Assembly: GCF_011193355.1 (NCBI RefSeq)
Contig: NZ_CP049780.1
Span: 2,071,307 to 2,135,306 of the forward strand
Reading direction: 5' to 3'
DNA from: Streptomyces sp. JB150
GTDB taxonomy: Bacteria; Actinomycetota; Actinomycetes; Streptomycetales; Streptomycetaceae
DNA: 64,000 nucleotides
The position numbers and the translations under genes were made by a program. How positions within the stretch are numbered: position 1 is the first letter of the stretch; the number at the start of each line of letters is the position of its first letter. Below the pieces are notes generated by a model. It was not told the DNA's origin. It worked only from the letters and a program-made list of their open reading frames with translations, and searched no databases. Positions 1 through 8,495 of this stretch are shown here, piece by piece.

Positions 1-209
1 TGCGGGTCGTAGGCGGCGTAGCGCACGGCCCAGCCCGCCGCCTCCTCGACCGCGATCACCGGTCCGCGTCCGGCGACCACGACCGCGCCGGCCGCCCAGG
101 GGCGGTCGCCGGTGGTGAGGTCGCGGACCTCGCGGACCAGGTGCTCCAGTTCGGCCGGGTCGAGCCCGGCCCGTTCCGGTGTGCCGCTGCGCAGTTTCGG
201 TGCGCTCAG
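1..209 (-). CDS. Serine hydrolase (class C beta-lactamase-like), N-terminal part only
   Basis: The first 69 codons of a minus-strand gene that continues past the left edge. The translation opens SAPKLRSGTPERAGLDPAEL and continues with VVAGRGPVIAVEEAAGWAVRY, the start I associate with streptomycete serine hydrolases of the beta-lactamase/D-Ala-D-Ala carboxypeptidase type. The catalytic SxxK lies outside the window, so the family rests on the N-terminus alone. No ATG, GTG or TTG fits. The best start is CTG (209..207), eight bases after a GGGAGGAG run, and it shares the bases CTGA with the stop of the exporter upstream, which suggests translational coupling. Family assignment is tentative. Confidence 0.6.
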   Translation of the reverse strand, partial: MSAPKLRSGTPERAGLDPAELEHLVREVRDLTTGDRPWAAGAVVVAGRGPVIAVEEAAGWAVRYAAYDP

Positions 210-1546
210 CGCTCCTCCCCCTCCTCGTTCCGCTTCGGCGCGTCCGCGCGCGAAACAACCGCCCCTTCGGTGCTCGTGCCCGCCTCCCAGGGGCGGCACA
301 GTGCCACGAAACACGCCGTGGCGACCAGTGCGGCCACCAGCTGGACGACCGCCATCGGTACGGCGGTGTCCTCCCCGGCGATCCCGACGAGCGGGGAGGC
401 GACGGCCCCGATGAGGAAGGAGGAGGTGCCGATCAGCGCGGAGGCGGAGCCGGCCGCGTGCCGGGTGCGCATGAGGGCGAGCGACTGGGTGTTGGGCAGC
501 GTGATGCCCATCGCGGACATCAGGACGAACAGCGCGGCGGCCACGGGGGTGAGCCCGGTTTCGCCGAAGACGCCGAGCGACATCAGCAGCAGCGCGGTGG
601 CGGCCAGGACGACGGTGGTCAGGCCGACGGCGAGGACCCGGTCCAGCCGGACCCGCCCGATCAGCAGCCTGCCGTTGATCTGCCCGGCGAGGACGAGGCC
701 GACCGAGTTCAGGCCGAACAGCAGGCTGAAGGTCTGCGGGGAGGCGCCGTGGATCTCCTGGATGACGAACGGGGAGGCGGCGATGTAGGCGAACAGCGCG
801 GCGAAGGCGAAGCCGCCGGCGAGGAGGTAGCCGGTGAACGGGGCGTCGGAGAGCAGGCCGCGCATCGAGCGCAGGGTCTCGCCGACGCCGCCGGAGTGGC
901 GGCCGGCGGGCGGCAGCGTCTCGGGGAGCTTCGCCCACACCACCACGGCGAGCAGCGCGCCGACGACGGTGAGGACGACGAACACGCCCCGCCAGTCGGT
1001 GACCCGCAGGACCTGTCCGCCGATCAGCGGGGCGACGATGGGGGCGACCCCGGAGATCAGCATCAGGGTGGAGAAGAAGCGGGCCATCTCCACGCCGTCG
1101 TAGAGGTCGCGCACGATCGCGCGGGCGATGACGATGCCGGCGGCGCCCGCGAGGCCCTGGGCCAGGCGGAAGGCGACCAGGGTCTCGACGGTGGGCGCGA
1201 ACGCGCACAGGGCGGTGGCGACGACGTACACGGCGAGCCCGGTGAGCAGCGGGCGGCGGCGGCCCCAGCGGTCGCTCATCGGACCGGCCACGAGCTGGCC
1301 GAGCGCCATGCCGGCCAGGCAGGCGGTGAGGGTGAGCTGGACGGTGGCGGCGGGGGCGTGGAGGGCGCGGGTGACCTCGGGCAGGGCGGGGAGGTACATG
1401 TCCATCGCCAGCGGGGGCGTGGCGGTGAGGCCACCGAGGACCAGGGTCAGCAGCAGTCCGGCGGCGCGCCGGGCACGCAGGGGCGGCCGTGCCTCGGGGG
1501 CGGCCGCCTGTGACAGTTCCGGTATGGATGCCCCGCCTTCGGGCAT
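206..1546 (-). CDS. MFS multidrug exporter, Bcr/CflA type
   Basis: A 446-residue inner-membrane proton antiporter expected to pump small toxic molecules out of the cell. After a hydrophilic N-terminus of about 30 residues, TM1 carries PPLAMDMYLPALP, typical of the Bcr/CflA (DHA1) branch. The loop 2-3 motif A appears as GPMSDRWGRRRP, and the TM4-5 stretch has ARAIVRDL. Twelve hydrophobic segments follow in the usual spacing and the length is normal for the family. The ATG start has a GGGAGGG ribosome-binding site. The gene is translationally coupled through CTGA to the serine hydrolase downstream. The substrate cannot be read from sequence. Confidence 0.9.
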   Translation of the reverse strand: MPEGGASIPELSQAAAPEARPPLRARRAAGLLLTLVLGGLTATPPLAMDMYLPALPEVTRALHAPAATVQLTLTACLAGMALGQLVAGPMSDRWGRRRPLLTGLAVYVVATALCAFAPTVETLVAFRLAQGLAGAAGIVIARAIVRDLYDGVEMARFFSTLMLISGVAPIVAPLIGGQVLRVTDWRGVFVVLTVVGALLAVVVWAKLPETLPPAGRHSGGVGETLRSMRGLLSDAPFTGYLLAGGFAFAALFAYIAASPFVIQEIHGASPQTFSLLFGLNSVGLVLAGQINGRLLIGRVRLDRVLAVGLTTVVLAATALLLMSLGVFGETGLTPVAAALFVLMSAMGITLPNTQSLALMRTRHAAGSASALIGTSSFLIGAVASPLVGIAGEDTAVPMAVVQLVAALVATACFVALCRPWEAGTSTEGAVVSRADAPKRNEEGEER

Positions 1547-1633
1547 GTGGCCCTCCCTTTTTCCGCAGTACGGTCCCTATGCTCTCAGCTCGAACGGAGT
1601 GCCTGGTGTCACTGAGCGGAGCGTGGGCGGGGA

Positions 1634-2680
1634 ATGACGGCGGACAGCGTGCGGTGGGGAATTCTGGCGACCGGCGGGATCGCCGCCGCGTTCACGGCGG
1701 ATCTGGTGGATCTGCCGGACGCGGAGGTGGTGGCGGTGGCGTCGCGCAGCGAGGCGTCGGCGGCGGCGTTCGCGGAGCGGTTCGGGATCGAGCGGGCGTA
1801 CGGCGGCTGGGAGGGGCTGGCGCGGGACGAGGGCGTGGACGTGGTGTACGTGGCGACCCCGCACGCGGCGCACCGGGCGGCGGCCGGGCTGTGCCTGGCG
1901 GCGGGGCGGAACGTGCTGCTGGAGAAGCCGTTCACGCTGAACGCGCGGGAGGCCGGGGAGCTGGTGGCGCTGGCGCGGGAGCACGGGCGCTTCCTGATGG
2001 AGGCCATGTGGATGTACTGCTCCCCGCTGATGCGGCGGCTGAAGGCGCTGGTGGCGGACGGGGCGGTCGGCGAGGTGCGCAGTGTGCAGGCGGACTTCGG
2101 GCTGGCGGGTCCGTTCCCGCCGTCGCACCGGCTGCGGGATCCGTCGCAGGGCGGGGGCGCGCTGCTGGATCTGGGGGTGTATCCGGTGTCGTTCGCGCAG
2201 CTGCTGCTGGGTGAGCCGGCCGGGGTCGCGGCGAGTGCGGTGCTCTCGGAGGAGGGCGTCGATCTCCAGACGGGTGCGGTGCTCTCCTACGAGAGCGGTG
2301 CTCTCGCTTCGGTGCACTGCTCCATCGTGGGCGGTACGCCGACGGCGGCGTCCGTGACCGGTTCGCTGGGCCGGATCGACATCCCGCAGGGCTTCTTCCA
2401 CCCGGAGCGGTTCGTGCTGCACCGCGCGGGACGCGAGCCGGAGGAGTTCGTGCACGACAAGGCGGCCGGCGCGCACAACAGCTTCAAGCACGAGGCCCGC
2501 GAGGTGATGCGGGCGCTGCGGGCCGGCGAGACCGAGTCCCCGCTGGTCCCGCTCGACGGCACCCTCGCGGTGATGCGGACGCTCGACGCGATCCGGGACC
2601 GCGTCGGCGTCCGCTACCCGGGTGAGACCCCCGACGCGGACCCCACCGGGGACTCCGCCGGCGACCTCATGCCGGTGTGA
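1634..2680 (+). CDS. Gfo/Idh/MocA family NAD(P)-dependent oxidoreductase
   Basis: A 348-residue cytoplasmic dehydrogenase, probably acting on a sugar, inositol or related polyol. The N-terminal Rossmann fold starts with VRWGILATGGIAAAF (dinucleotide-binding glycines), followed by VVAVASRS at the end of beta-2. The hallmark EKPFTLN, with the catalytic-region lysine of this family, is at about residue 97. The C-terminal alpha/beta dimerisation domain has the family-typical GGGALLDLGVYPV. The ATG follows the divergent exporter by 87 bp, so the two may share a promoter region. Its 3' end overlaps the convergent phosphatase gene by 14 bp. Substrate unknown. Confidence 0.88.
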   Translation: MTADSVRWGILATGGIAAAFTADLVDLPDAEVVAVASRSEASAAAFAERFGIERAYGGWEGLARDEGVDVVYVATPHAAHRAAAGLCLAAGRNVLLEKPFTLNAREAGELVALAREHGRFLMEAMWMYCSPLMRRLKALVADGAVGEVRSVQADFGLAGPFPPSHRLRDPSQGGGALLDLGVYPVSFAQLLLGEPAGVAASAVLSEEGVDLQTGAVLSYESGALASVHCSIVGGTPTAASVTGSLGRIDIPQGFFHPERFVLHRAGREPEEFVHDKAAGAHNSFKHEAREVMRALRAGETESPLVPLDGTLAVMRTLDAIRDRVGVRYPGETPDADPTGDSAGDLMPV

Positions 2681-4307
2681 GCCCCGGCTCCCCCGCGCGG
2701 GTGACGAAGGACGCGGCCGTCGTGACCGGCGCCCCGGGCGTGGTCACGTACGGCACGGTCCGGTAGTCGGCGCGTGCCTGCTCGCGGCCCAGGGTGACCG
2801 CGACGTAGCCGCGCCGGCCGTTGTAGAACCTCAGGTGCGGGTTGGCGCGCATGTAGGTGTCCCAGTTGGCGGGCTTGTCGGCGCCGTCGCGGCCGCTGGC
2901 GATCGAGGTGGCGACGATCTCGGCGCCGACGGTGCGGGAGTCCGGGTCGTCGAAGTCCTCCTTGATGTCGAAGCCGTAGCCGACGTGGACGTCGCCGGTG
3001 AGGACCATCAGGTTCTCGACGCCGGCCGCCCGCGCGCCGTCCAGCACCCGGCGGCGTGAGGAGCGGTAGCCGTCCCAGGCGTCCATCGACACCCGCGACG
3101 GCTCGGTCAGGTCGAACTTGCGCTGCGAGAAGACGACCTGCTGCGGCATGAGGTTCCACAGCGCCTTGGAGCGCTGCCAGCCGTCGAGCAGCCAGCGCTC
3201 CTGGGTCTCGCCGGTCATGGTGCGCGCCGGGTCGTCGACCTCGGGGCCGGGGACGCGGGCGCCGTCGCCGTAGGCCTGGTTGGTGCGGTACTGGCGGGTG
3301 TCGAGGATGTCGAACTGGGCGAGCCGGCCCCAGTGCAGGCGGCGGTAGAGCCGCATGTCGGGGCCTTCGGGGAGCTGGGGGCTGCGCAGGGGCTGGTTCT
3401 CCCAGTAGGCGCGGTAGGCGGCGGCGCGGCGCAGCAGGAACTCCTCGGGCGGGACGTCGTTCTCGGGGGTGTCGCCGGCGTAGTTGTTCTCGGTCTCGTG
3501 GTCGTCCCAGGTGACGACGAAGGGGTGCGCGGCGTGGGCGGCGCGCAGGTCGGGGTCGGTCTTGTAGAGGGCGTAGCGCAGGCGGTAGTCCTCGAGGGTG
3601 ACGGTCTCGCGGTTGAAGTGGGCGGGCAGGACGCGGTCGGTGTACCGGCGCTGTCCGCCGGCGGCGTCGACGGCGTACTCGTAGAGGTAGTCGCCGAGGT
3701 GGAGGACGAGGTCGACGTCGTCCTGGGCGAGGTGGCCGTAGGCGGTGAAGTAGCCGTCGTGGTAGGCCTGGCAGGAGACGGCGGCGAGGCGGAGCGCGGT
3801 GGTGGGATCGCCGGGGGCGGGGGCGGTGCGGGTGCGGCCGGTCTCGCTGGTCCAGTCGCCGGCGCGGAAACGGTAGTAGTAGACGCGGCCGGGGGCGAGG
3901 TGGGGGACCTCGACGTGGACGGTGTGGTGGAACTCGGGGTGGGCGTGGGCGGTGCCGCGTCTGACGGGGCGGCGGAAGCGCTCGTCGTGGGCGAGTTCCC
4001 AGTGCACGGTGACGCGCTCGGCGGGCAGGCCGCCGTCGGGCTGGTAGGGGGCGGGGGCGAGGCGGGTCCACAGCAGGACCGAGCCGGGCCGGGGGTCGCC
4101 GGAGGCGACGCCGAGGGTGAAGGGGTTCTCGGTGAGGCGGGCGGCGTCGAGTTCGGCGGCGCTCGCCGTGCCGGCGGCCGGGAGGCCGACGGCGAAGGCG
4201 AGGGCGGCGGCCGCGCCGGTGGCGGTGAGGAAGCGGCGGCGGCCGATGTGGCGGGCGGCGGCGCGCAGTTCGCGGGCGTGCTGTGGCTGACGGGCTGCGT
4301 GAGTCAT
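2667..4307 (-). CDS. phoD: Secreted alkaline phosphatase/phosphodiesterase, PhoD family
   Basis: A 546-residue Tat-exported metallophosphoesterase that releases phosphate from organic phosphodiesters outside the cell. The N-terminus has the twin-arginine signal RRRFLTATG at about residues 23-31, then a hydrophobic Ala-rich stretch ending TASAAE. A Fn3-like PhoD N-terminal domain ([20 protein letters not shown]) precedes the catalytic domain. Metal-ligand motifs seen are [23 protein letters not shown] and [13 protein letters not shown]. Length fits Streptomyces PhoD proteins. PhoD genes are commonly controlled by PhoP under phosphate limitation. I did not find convincing PHO boxes in the 134 bp between this gene and the divergent SDR gene. 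Which phoD paralogue this is cannot be told here. Confidence 0.9.
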   Translation of the reverse strand: MTHAARQPQHARELRAAARHIGRRRFLTATGAAAALAFAVGLPAAGTASAAELDAARLTENPFTLGVASGDPRPGSVLLWTRLAPAPYQPDGGLPAERVTVHWELAHDERFRRPVRRGTAHAHPEFHHTVHVEVPHLAPGRVYYYRFRAGDWTSETGRTRTAPAPGDPTTALRLAAVSCQAYHDGYFTAYGHLAQDDVDLVLHLGDYLYEYAVDAAGGQRRYTDRVLPAHFNRETVTLEDYRLRYALYKTDPDLRAAHAAHPFVVTWDDHETENNYAGDTPENDVPPEEFLLRRAAAYRAYWENQPLRSPQLPEGPDMRLYRRLHWGRLAQFDILDTRQYRTNQAYGDGARVPGPEVDDPARTMTGETQERWLLDGWQRSKALWNLMPQQVVFSQRKFDLTEPSRVSMDAWDGYRSSRRRVLDGARAAGVENLMVLTGDVHVGYGFDIKEDFDDPDSRTVGAEIVATSIASGRDGADKPANWDTYMRANPHLRFYNGRRGYVAVTLGREQARADYRTVPYVTTPGAPVTTAASFVTRAGEPGLTPA

Positions 4308-4441
4308 CCGGTCCTCCCCTGACAGATGGATGCCTCACGCATTGGAGTGGCCGGGGACGACTCGCGATAGGCGCGTTCACGACAACCACATGTCGGATGG
4401 ATGAGTTCCGGATGGCGGACCCTCCCGTACGCTGCGGGCCC

Positions 4442-5224
4442 ATGAACGAGAAGCGAACGGGAAGCGGGGCGACGGGCCGGCCGGGGATCGCCGTGGTGAC
4501 CGGCGCGGGCTCCGGCATCGGCCGGGCGGTGGCCGTGGAGCTGCTGCGCGCGGGCTGGTCGGTGGCGCTGGCGGGGCGCCGGAGCGAGACCCTGGAGGAG
4601 ACGGCGGCGCTGGTGCCGCAGGGCGCCTCGCTCGCCGTACGGACGGACGTGTCACGCCCGCGGGACGTGGCGGCGCTGTTCGCGGCGACGGCCGGGCGGT
4701 TCGGGCGGGTGGACCTGCTGTTCAACAACGCGGGGACGTTCGGGCCGGGCGGCGTGCCGGTCGAGGAGCTGCCGTACGAGGCGTGGCGGCATGTGGTGGA
4801 CACCAACCTCAACGGGGCGTTCCTGTGCGCGCAGGCGGCGTACCGGCAGATGAAGGAGCAGGACCCGCAGGGCGGCCGGATCATCAACAACGGCTCGATC
4901 TCGGCGCACACGCCGCGTCCGCACTCGGTCGCCTACACCGCCACCAAGCACGCGCTGACCGGACTGACCAAGTCGCTGTCGCTGGACGGGCGGCCGTACC
5001 GCATCGCCGTCGGGCAGATCGACATCGGCAACGCGGCGACCGACATGACGGCGCGGATGGAGACCGGGGCGCTCCAGGCGGACGGACGGATCGTGCCGGA
5101 GCCGGTGATGGACGTGGCCGATGTGGCGCGCACGGTCCGGCACATGGCGGAGCTGCCGCTGGAGGCGAACGTGCAGTTCGCGACGGTGCTGGCGACGGCG
5201 ATGCCGTACGTGGGACGCGGCTGA
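4442..5224 (+). CDS. Short-chain dehydrogenase/reductase (SDR)
   Basis: A 260-residue classical SDR, NAD(P)-dependent and cytoplasmic. The cofactor motif TGAGSGIG is at residues 20-27 and the NNAG motif follows. The catalytic Ser-Tyr-Lys set is visible as NNGSIS and AYTATKHA. A possible start farther upstream in the same frame would add 53 residues of non-SDR sequence, so ATG 4442 is chosen although its ribosome-binding site is weak. The divergent neighbour is phoD. A CCCATCCG/CGGATGGG hairpin 35 bp after the stop may end the transcript. Substrate unknown. Confidence 0.88.
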   Translation: MNEKRTGSGATGRPGIAVVTGAGSGIGRAVAVELLRAGWSVALAGRRSETLEETAALVPQGASLAVRTDVSRPRDVAALFAATAGRFGRVDLLFNNAGTFGPGGVPVEELPYEAWRHVVDTNLNGAFLCAQAAYRQMKEQDPQGGRIINNGSISAHTPRPHSVAYTATKHALTGLTKSLSLDGRPYRIAVGQIDIGNAATDMTARMETGALQADGRIVPEPVMDVADVARTVRHMAELPLEANVQFATVLATAMPYVGRG

Positions 5225-5259
5225 CCGGCGGCCGGGCCCGCCCGGGCAAACGGAGTTTC

Positions 5260-5286
5260 CCCATCCGCCCCGTTGCCCCGGATGGG
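5260..5286 (+). terminator. Hairpin downstream of the SDR gene
   Basis: A perfect 8-bp stem, CCCATCCG (5260-5267) with CGGATGGG (5279-5286), around an 11-nt loop, 35 bp after the SDR stop. No T-run follows, which is usual for streptomycete terminators. Function as a terminator is inferred. Confidence 0.45.
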
Positions 5287-5370
5287 TGACATGTGCTCAA
5301 CTTCCTCCACAGGAACTTCACACTTGGAGTGCCGGGCTTCCGCTGACCATCACCGGGGTGGGGGGAGAGA

Positions 5371-5451
5371 CGGCAGCCGTTCCAGGGCACCGGGCCGGGG
5401 GGTCCCCGCGACACACCGCGGGGCGGGCACCGGGCCGTGGAACGGCTGCCG
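5371..5451. repeat. Nested inverted repeat with internal direct repeat upstream of doxX
   Basis: A perfect 14-bp inverted repeat, CGGCAGCCGTTCCA (5371-5384) against TGGAACGGCTGCCG (5438-5451). It encloses two direct copies of GGGCACCGGGCC, which flank a central hairpin CCCCGCG-ACACAC-CGCGGGG (5404-5423). It lies in the 399-bp gap between the SDR and doxX genes, about 170 bp before doxX. It could be a two-level RNA hairpin or a binding site for a dimeric regulator. The rest of the gap (5452-5623) shows no gene. Confidence 0.6.
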
Positions 5452-5623
5452 TGTCACACCGCCCGCTCTCGGTCGGTCGCGTCGTGCGCGCGTGTGCGCC
5501 CGCTGTCACCCGAACGGCCGTCGCGGACGGGTCCCCGGGCGGCGGGGATGGAACCGTGGGCCGGGGGAACCGGGGCGGGGTCGCCTCACACGCTTGTTCC
5601 GTTCGTCTGCTCCGGGAGTCAAC

Positions 5624-6190
5624 GTGACGTTCTACGACCGACGTGATCTGGGCATGCTGCTGCTCCGGCTGGGCACGGGCGGCGTGCTCGTGGCGCACGG
5701 CACGCAGAAGCTGTTCGGCTGGTTCGGCGGCCACGGCATCGCGGGCACCGGCCAGTTCATGGAGTCCGTCGGCTACCGGCCGGGCAAGGCCAGCGCCACC
5801 GCCGCGGGCCTCGCCGAGACCGGCGGCGGCACCCTGCTGGCGCTGGGCCTGGCCACTCCGGCGGCGGGCGCCGCGGCGGCCGGCGCGATGGCGGGCGCCG
5901 CGGCCGTGCACACCCCGAACGGCTTCTTCAACCAGGGCGGTGGCTACGAGTACGCCGCCACCCTCGGCCTCGCCGCCACCGGCATCGCCGTCGCCGGGCC
6001 CGGCCGCCTCTCCCTCGACCACGCCCTCGGCCATGTGCTGGACCGCGGCTGGATGGTCCCGGTGGCGCTCGGCGCGGTGGCCGCCGGGACCGCGGTCGTG
6101 GTCGGCGCCCGGGTCAAGCGGCTCCAGCGGGAGGCGGAAGGAGAGGGCGGCGAGCAGGAGGCGCTGTTCGAGGAGACGACGGAGAGCTGA
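5624..6190 (+). CDS. DoxX family membrane protein
   Basis: A 188-residue integral membrane protein of the DoxX/quinol-oxidase-subunit-like family. The N-terminus has the family signature LLLRLGTGGVLVAHGTQKLF and GWFGGHGI. Four hydrophobic helices cover residues 10-160 and a charged cytoplasmic tail ends EEALFEETTES. Members have been linked to redox and thiol stress complexes at the membrane, but the role here is unknown. The GTG start at 5624 has GGGAG eight bases upstream. The same frame stays open back to 5273 but lacks family-like sequence there. A nested inverted repeat lies in its leader region. Confidence 0.85.
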   Translation: MTFYDRRDLGMLLLRLGTGGVLVAHGTQKLFGWFGGHGIAGTGQFMESVGYRPGKASATAAGLAETGGGTLLALGLATPAAGAAAAGAMAGAAAVHTPNGFFNQGGGYEYAATLGLAATGIAVAGPGRLSLDHALGHVLDRGWMVPVALGAVAAGTAVVVGARVKRLQREAEGEGGEQEALFEETTES

Positions 6191-6276
6191 GGGCTCGCCG
6201 CTCCGCGGACACCCCCTGGCTCAGCGCTCACCCTCACTCAGCAGACCACCCCCTCCGGCTCAGTGGTCCCCCCGGC

Positions 6277-7557
6277 TCAGCCCTCCCCCGCTCGGCCGTC
6301 GCCGCCGCACACCGGCAGTCGCTGCTCGACGCTGAGTTCCTGCAGGTGTCGCAACTGCTCGTCCAGCGCCTCCGGTTCGACGAGGTGGCGCAGCACCGCC
6401 TGGTGGAAGGCGTCGCGCAGGGTGCGGGGCATGGCGTCGGAGGCGTCCCAGCAGCGGGTCGGGCCGTCCTCGCGCAGTGTCCCGGCGATCCGGGCCTCGA
6501 TGGTGTCGGCGCCCGGGTTCTCGGTCGCGGCCCGGTTGACGGAGTGGTCGGGCAGGTCGGTGGCGGGGTCGGCGAGGTGGCGGATCAGCTGCCGGGCGTC
6601 CGGGTTGTCGGTCAGCAGGGCCGCGAGGTCGCCGGAGACCTCCCAGGCCCCCGCCTCGGGCCCGGCGCCCGGGATCACCTGGGCGGAGTGGACGTAGTCG
6701 CCGCCCGCCGCCCGCCAGTGGTCCGCGCGGAAGGACCCCTGGTGCTCCAGGCGCCCGGTGTCGGCGCAGTCCTCCGCGAACCCGGTCGTCAGCAGCTTCG
6801 CGGCGCGCTCGCGGTCGCCCGCGCCGACCGTCTCGCCCCAGGTGCGCCAGGCCTCGCGCACGTCGTCGTGGGTCCACCCCAGCGTGCCGTTCACCCAGTC
6901 CTCGTACCGTTCGGGCCCGGCCTGCTGGAGCAGGATGTCCTCGACCCAGTCGGTGCCGGGCCAGCCGGACGCGGCACCGTCCTCCAGGCCCAGGCACCAC
7001 CGGCCGGGGGTGTCCGCCGACGCCGCGGCCGGTTTGTCGCCCGTGTACCAGACCATGCTCTTCAGGCTGGTCTTGACCGGCAGCCAGTAGGTGTGGAGGG
7101 CGCCGCGCTCGCCCGGGACCCGGGGCGCCCACATCTCGTCGTACCGCATGGCGTCGAACAGCCCGTCGAGGGGGCGGAGCCGGCCGTCGCCGGCGTAGGT
7201 CAGCAGTTCGCCGGGGCCGGGCACGACCACCACGTCCGGCGGGTTGCCGGCCGCTATGTCGGCGGCCAGCACCTGGCTGAGCGCGGAGCTGCCCTGGTAG
7301 ACGACGTCGATGTCGTAGGCGTCCTCGAAGTCCTCGATGACCCGTTCCTCGAACTCCGTCGCCTCGCGGCCGGTCCAGCTGGCGAGCAGGGTGACCGTGC
7401 CCTGGCGGGCCTGCGCCCACCGCACCCCCGCGTACACACCGGCGGCGAGCAGCGCCAGGCAGACGGCGAGCGCGACGAGCGTACGCGGCCGAACGCGGGC
7501 CCGGGGACCGGGCGGGTCCTGGGGCACGGGCGGGTCCTGGGGCAGGGGCCGGCTCAT
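6277..7557 (-). CDS. Membrane-anchored extracellular solute-binding protein (GlnH-like role)
   Basis: A 426-residue periplasmic-type binding protein held by one N-terminal helix (LVALAVCLALLAAGVYAGV, about residues 25-43) rather than a lipobox. The mature part begins TVTLLASWTGREATEFEERV and includes NPPDVVVVPGPGELLTYAG, the pattern of family-1 solute-binding proteins, which fold as two alpha/beta lobes. No permease or ATPase gene lies nearby, so import is unlikely. It ends a minus-strand operon with a PknG-like kinase and a GlnX-like protein and overlaps the latter by ATGA. In mycobacteria GlnH and GlnX feed amino-acid signals to PknG, and a sensory role is inferred here by analogy. Ligand unknown. 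Confidence 0.8.
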   Translation of the reverse strand: MSRPLPQDPPVPQDPPGPRARVRPRTLVALAVCLALLAAGVYAGVRWAQARQGTVTLLASWTGREATEFEERVIEDFEDAYDIDVVYQGSSALSQVLAADIAAGNPPDVVVVPGPGELLTYAGDGRLRPLDGLFDAMRYDEMWAPRVPGERGALHTYWLPVKTSLKSMVWYTGDKPAAASADTPGRWCLGLEDGAASGWPGTDWVEDILLQQAGPERYEDWVNGTLGWTHDDVREAWRTWGETVGAGDRERAAKLLTTGFAEDCADTGRLEHQGSFRADHWRAAGGDYVHSAQVIPGAGPEAGAWEVSGDLAALLTDNPDARQLIRHLADPATDLPDHSVNRAATENPGADTIEARIAGTLREDGPTRCWDASDAMPRTLRDAFHQAVLRHLVEPEALDEQLRHLQELSVEQRLPVCGGDGRAGEG

Positions 7558-8495
7558 CGTGTCCCCCGGAACCGGTACTCGGCGATCCGCGGCCGCAGCC
7601 CCCACAGTGTCAGTGCCATCACCACGGCCCCTCCCCACAGCACCCAGTCGGACAGCGACGACCACAGGCCGGCGTCCGCCAGCGACCGTTCCACGTTGTC
7701 GGCGACCTCCGGGACGAGGTCCGGGTCCTGGCGGCGTACGCGGATCCAGCCGAGGGTGTCGGCCATCGCGCCGTGCGCCTCGATCGTGAGCCACGCCAGC
7801 ACCGGCACGCCCAGCGCGCACACCCCGGTCGCGGCGAGCAGCCGCAGCTGCACGGGCTTGCGGAAGCGGCGCCGCAGGAACCGCTGGGCCTCCAGCAGGG
7901 CCAGGCACAGCGCGACGTACAGGGCGGCGACCGCGCTCCACCACAGGGCCTGCTGCCAGGTGAACGCCGCCTGCCGCTCGGCCTCGGCGAGCTGCTCGGC
8001 GCGCAGGGCGTCGAGGCGGCTCATGACGTCCCCGTCGGTGCCGGGCGCGCTGTCCAGGCCCAGCACCCGTTCCGCGTAGTGCAGGTACGCGGCGCGCAGC
8101 GGGGAGCCGGTGTCGGTTTCCTGGCCCCAGCGCTCCACCCAGGCCGAGTAGACGGCGATCAGCCCGGTGATGGTCTGCAGGTCGTGGCGGCCCTTCGCAC
8201 CGGTGACGTTCTCCGACGCGGCGAGGGCGAGGCTCTGGTGGGCGACCGAGGTCCAGGTGTGGAACTCGCCGCTGATGTCGCCCTCCGGGCCGCTGTCGCG
8301 GATCTCCTCGTGGGCCTGGCGCATGGCGTGCCGCGCGGTGTCGACGGCGAGGATGCCGGGGGTGCTGGAGGAGGCGAGCGGCACGGTGTCGTCGTGGACG
8401 CCGCGGTAGGCGACGAACAGGACGCAGGTGGTGGCGAGGGCGAGGGCGAGCAACCGCCGCAGGCGGCGCACCAGTTCCTGGCGGGTGGTACTCAT
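7554..8495 (-). CDS. Four-TM membrane protein, GlnX-like sensor partner
   Basis: A 313-residue membrane protein. TM1 is LLALALATTCVLFVAYRG (about 15-32). A predicted extracytoplasmic helical region of about 150 residues follows. TM2 (ALWWSAVAALYVALCLALL) and TM3 (LLAATGVCALGVPVLAWLT) come next, then a short external loop and TM4 (WVLWGGAVVMALTLWGL). This topology matches GlnX, the mycobacterial membrane partner of GlnH that signals to PknG. I saw no sequence signature strong enough to name it. It overlaps the VWA gene upstream and the solute-binding gene downstream by 4 bp each, so the three are co-translated. It may relay ligand binding outside to the VWA or kinase inside. Confidence 0.75.
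   Translation of the reverse strand: MSTTRQELVRRLRRLLALALATTCVLFVAYRGVHDDTVPLASSSTPGILAVDTARHAMRQAHEEIRDSGPEGDISGEFHTWTSVAHQSLALAASENVTGAKGRHDLQTITGLIAVYSAWVERWGQETDTGSPLRAAYLHYAERVLGLDSAPGTDGDVMSRLDALRAEQLAEAERQAAFTWQQALWWSAVAALYVALCLALLEAQRFLRRRFRKPVQLRLLAATGVCALGVPVLAWLTIEAHGAMADTLGWIRVRRQDPDLVPEVADNVERSLADAGLWSSLSDWVLWGGAVVMALTLWGLRPRIAEYRFRGTR

Noticed and set aside
5293..5346. A 17-residue ORF opening MLNFLHRNFTLGVPG between the SDR and doxX genes.
   Set aside because: It has no ribosome-binding site and no partner genes for a leader or modified peptide; length is within chance.
6277..7557. The solute-binding protein as part of a classical ABC importer.
   Set aside because: No permease or ATPase gene is adjacent, and all overlapping neighbours are signalling-type proteins.
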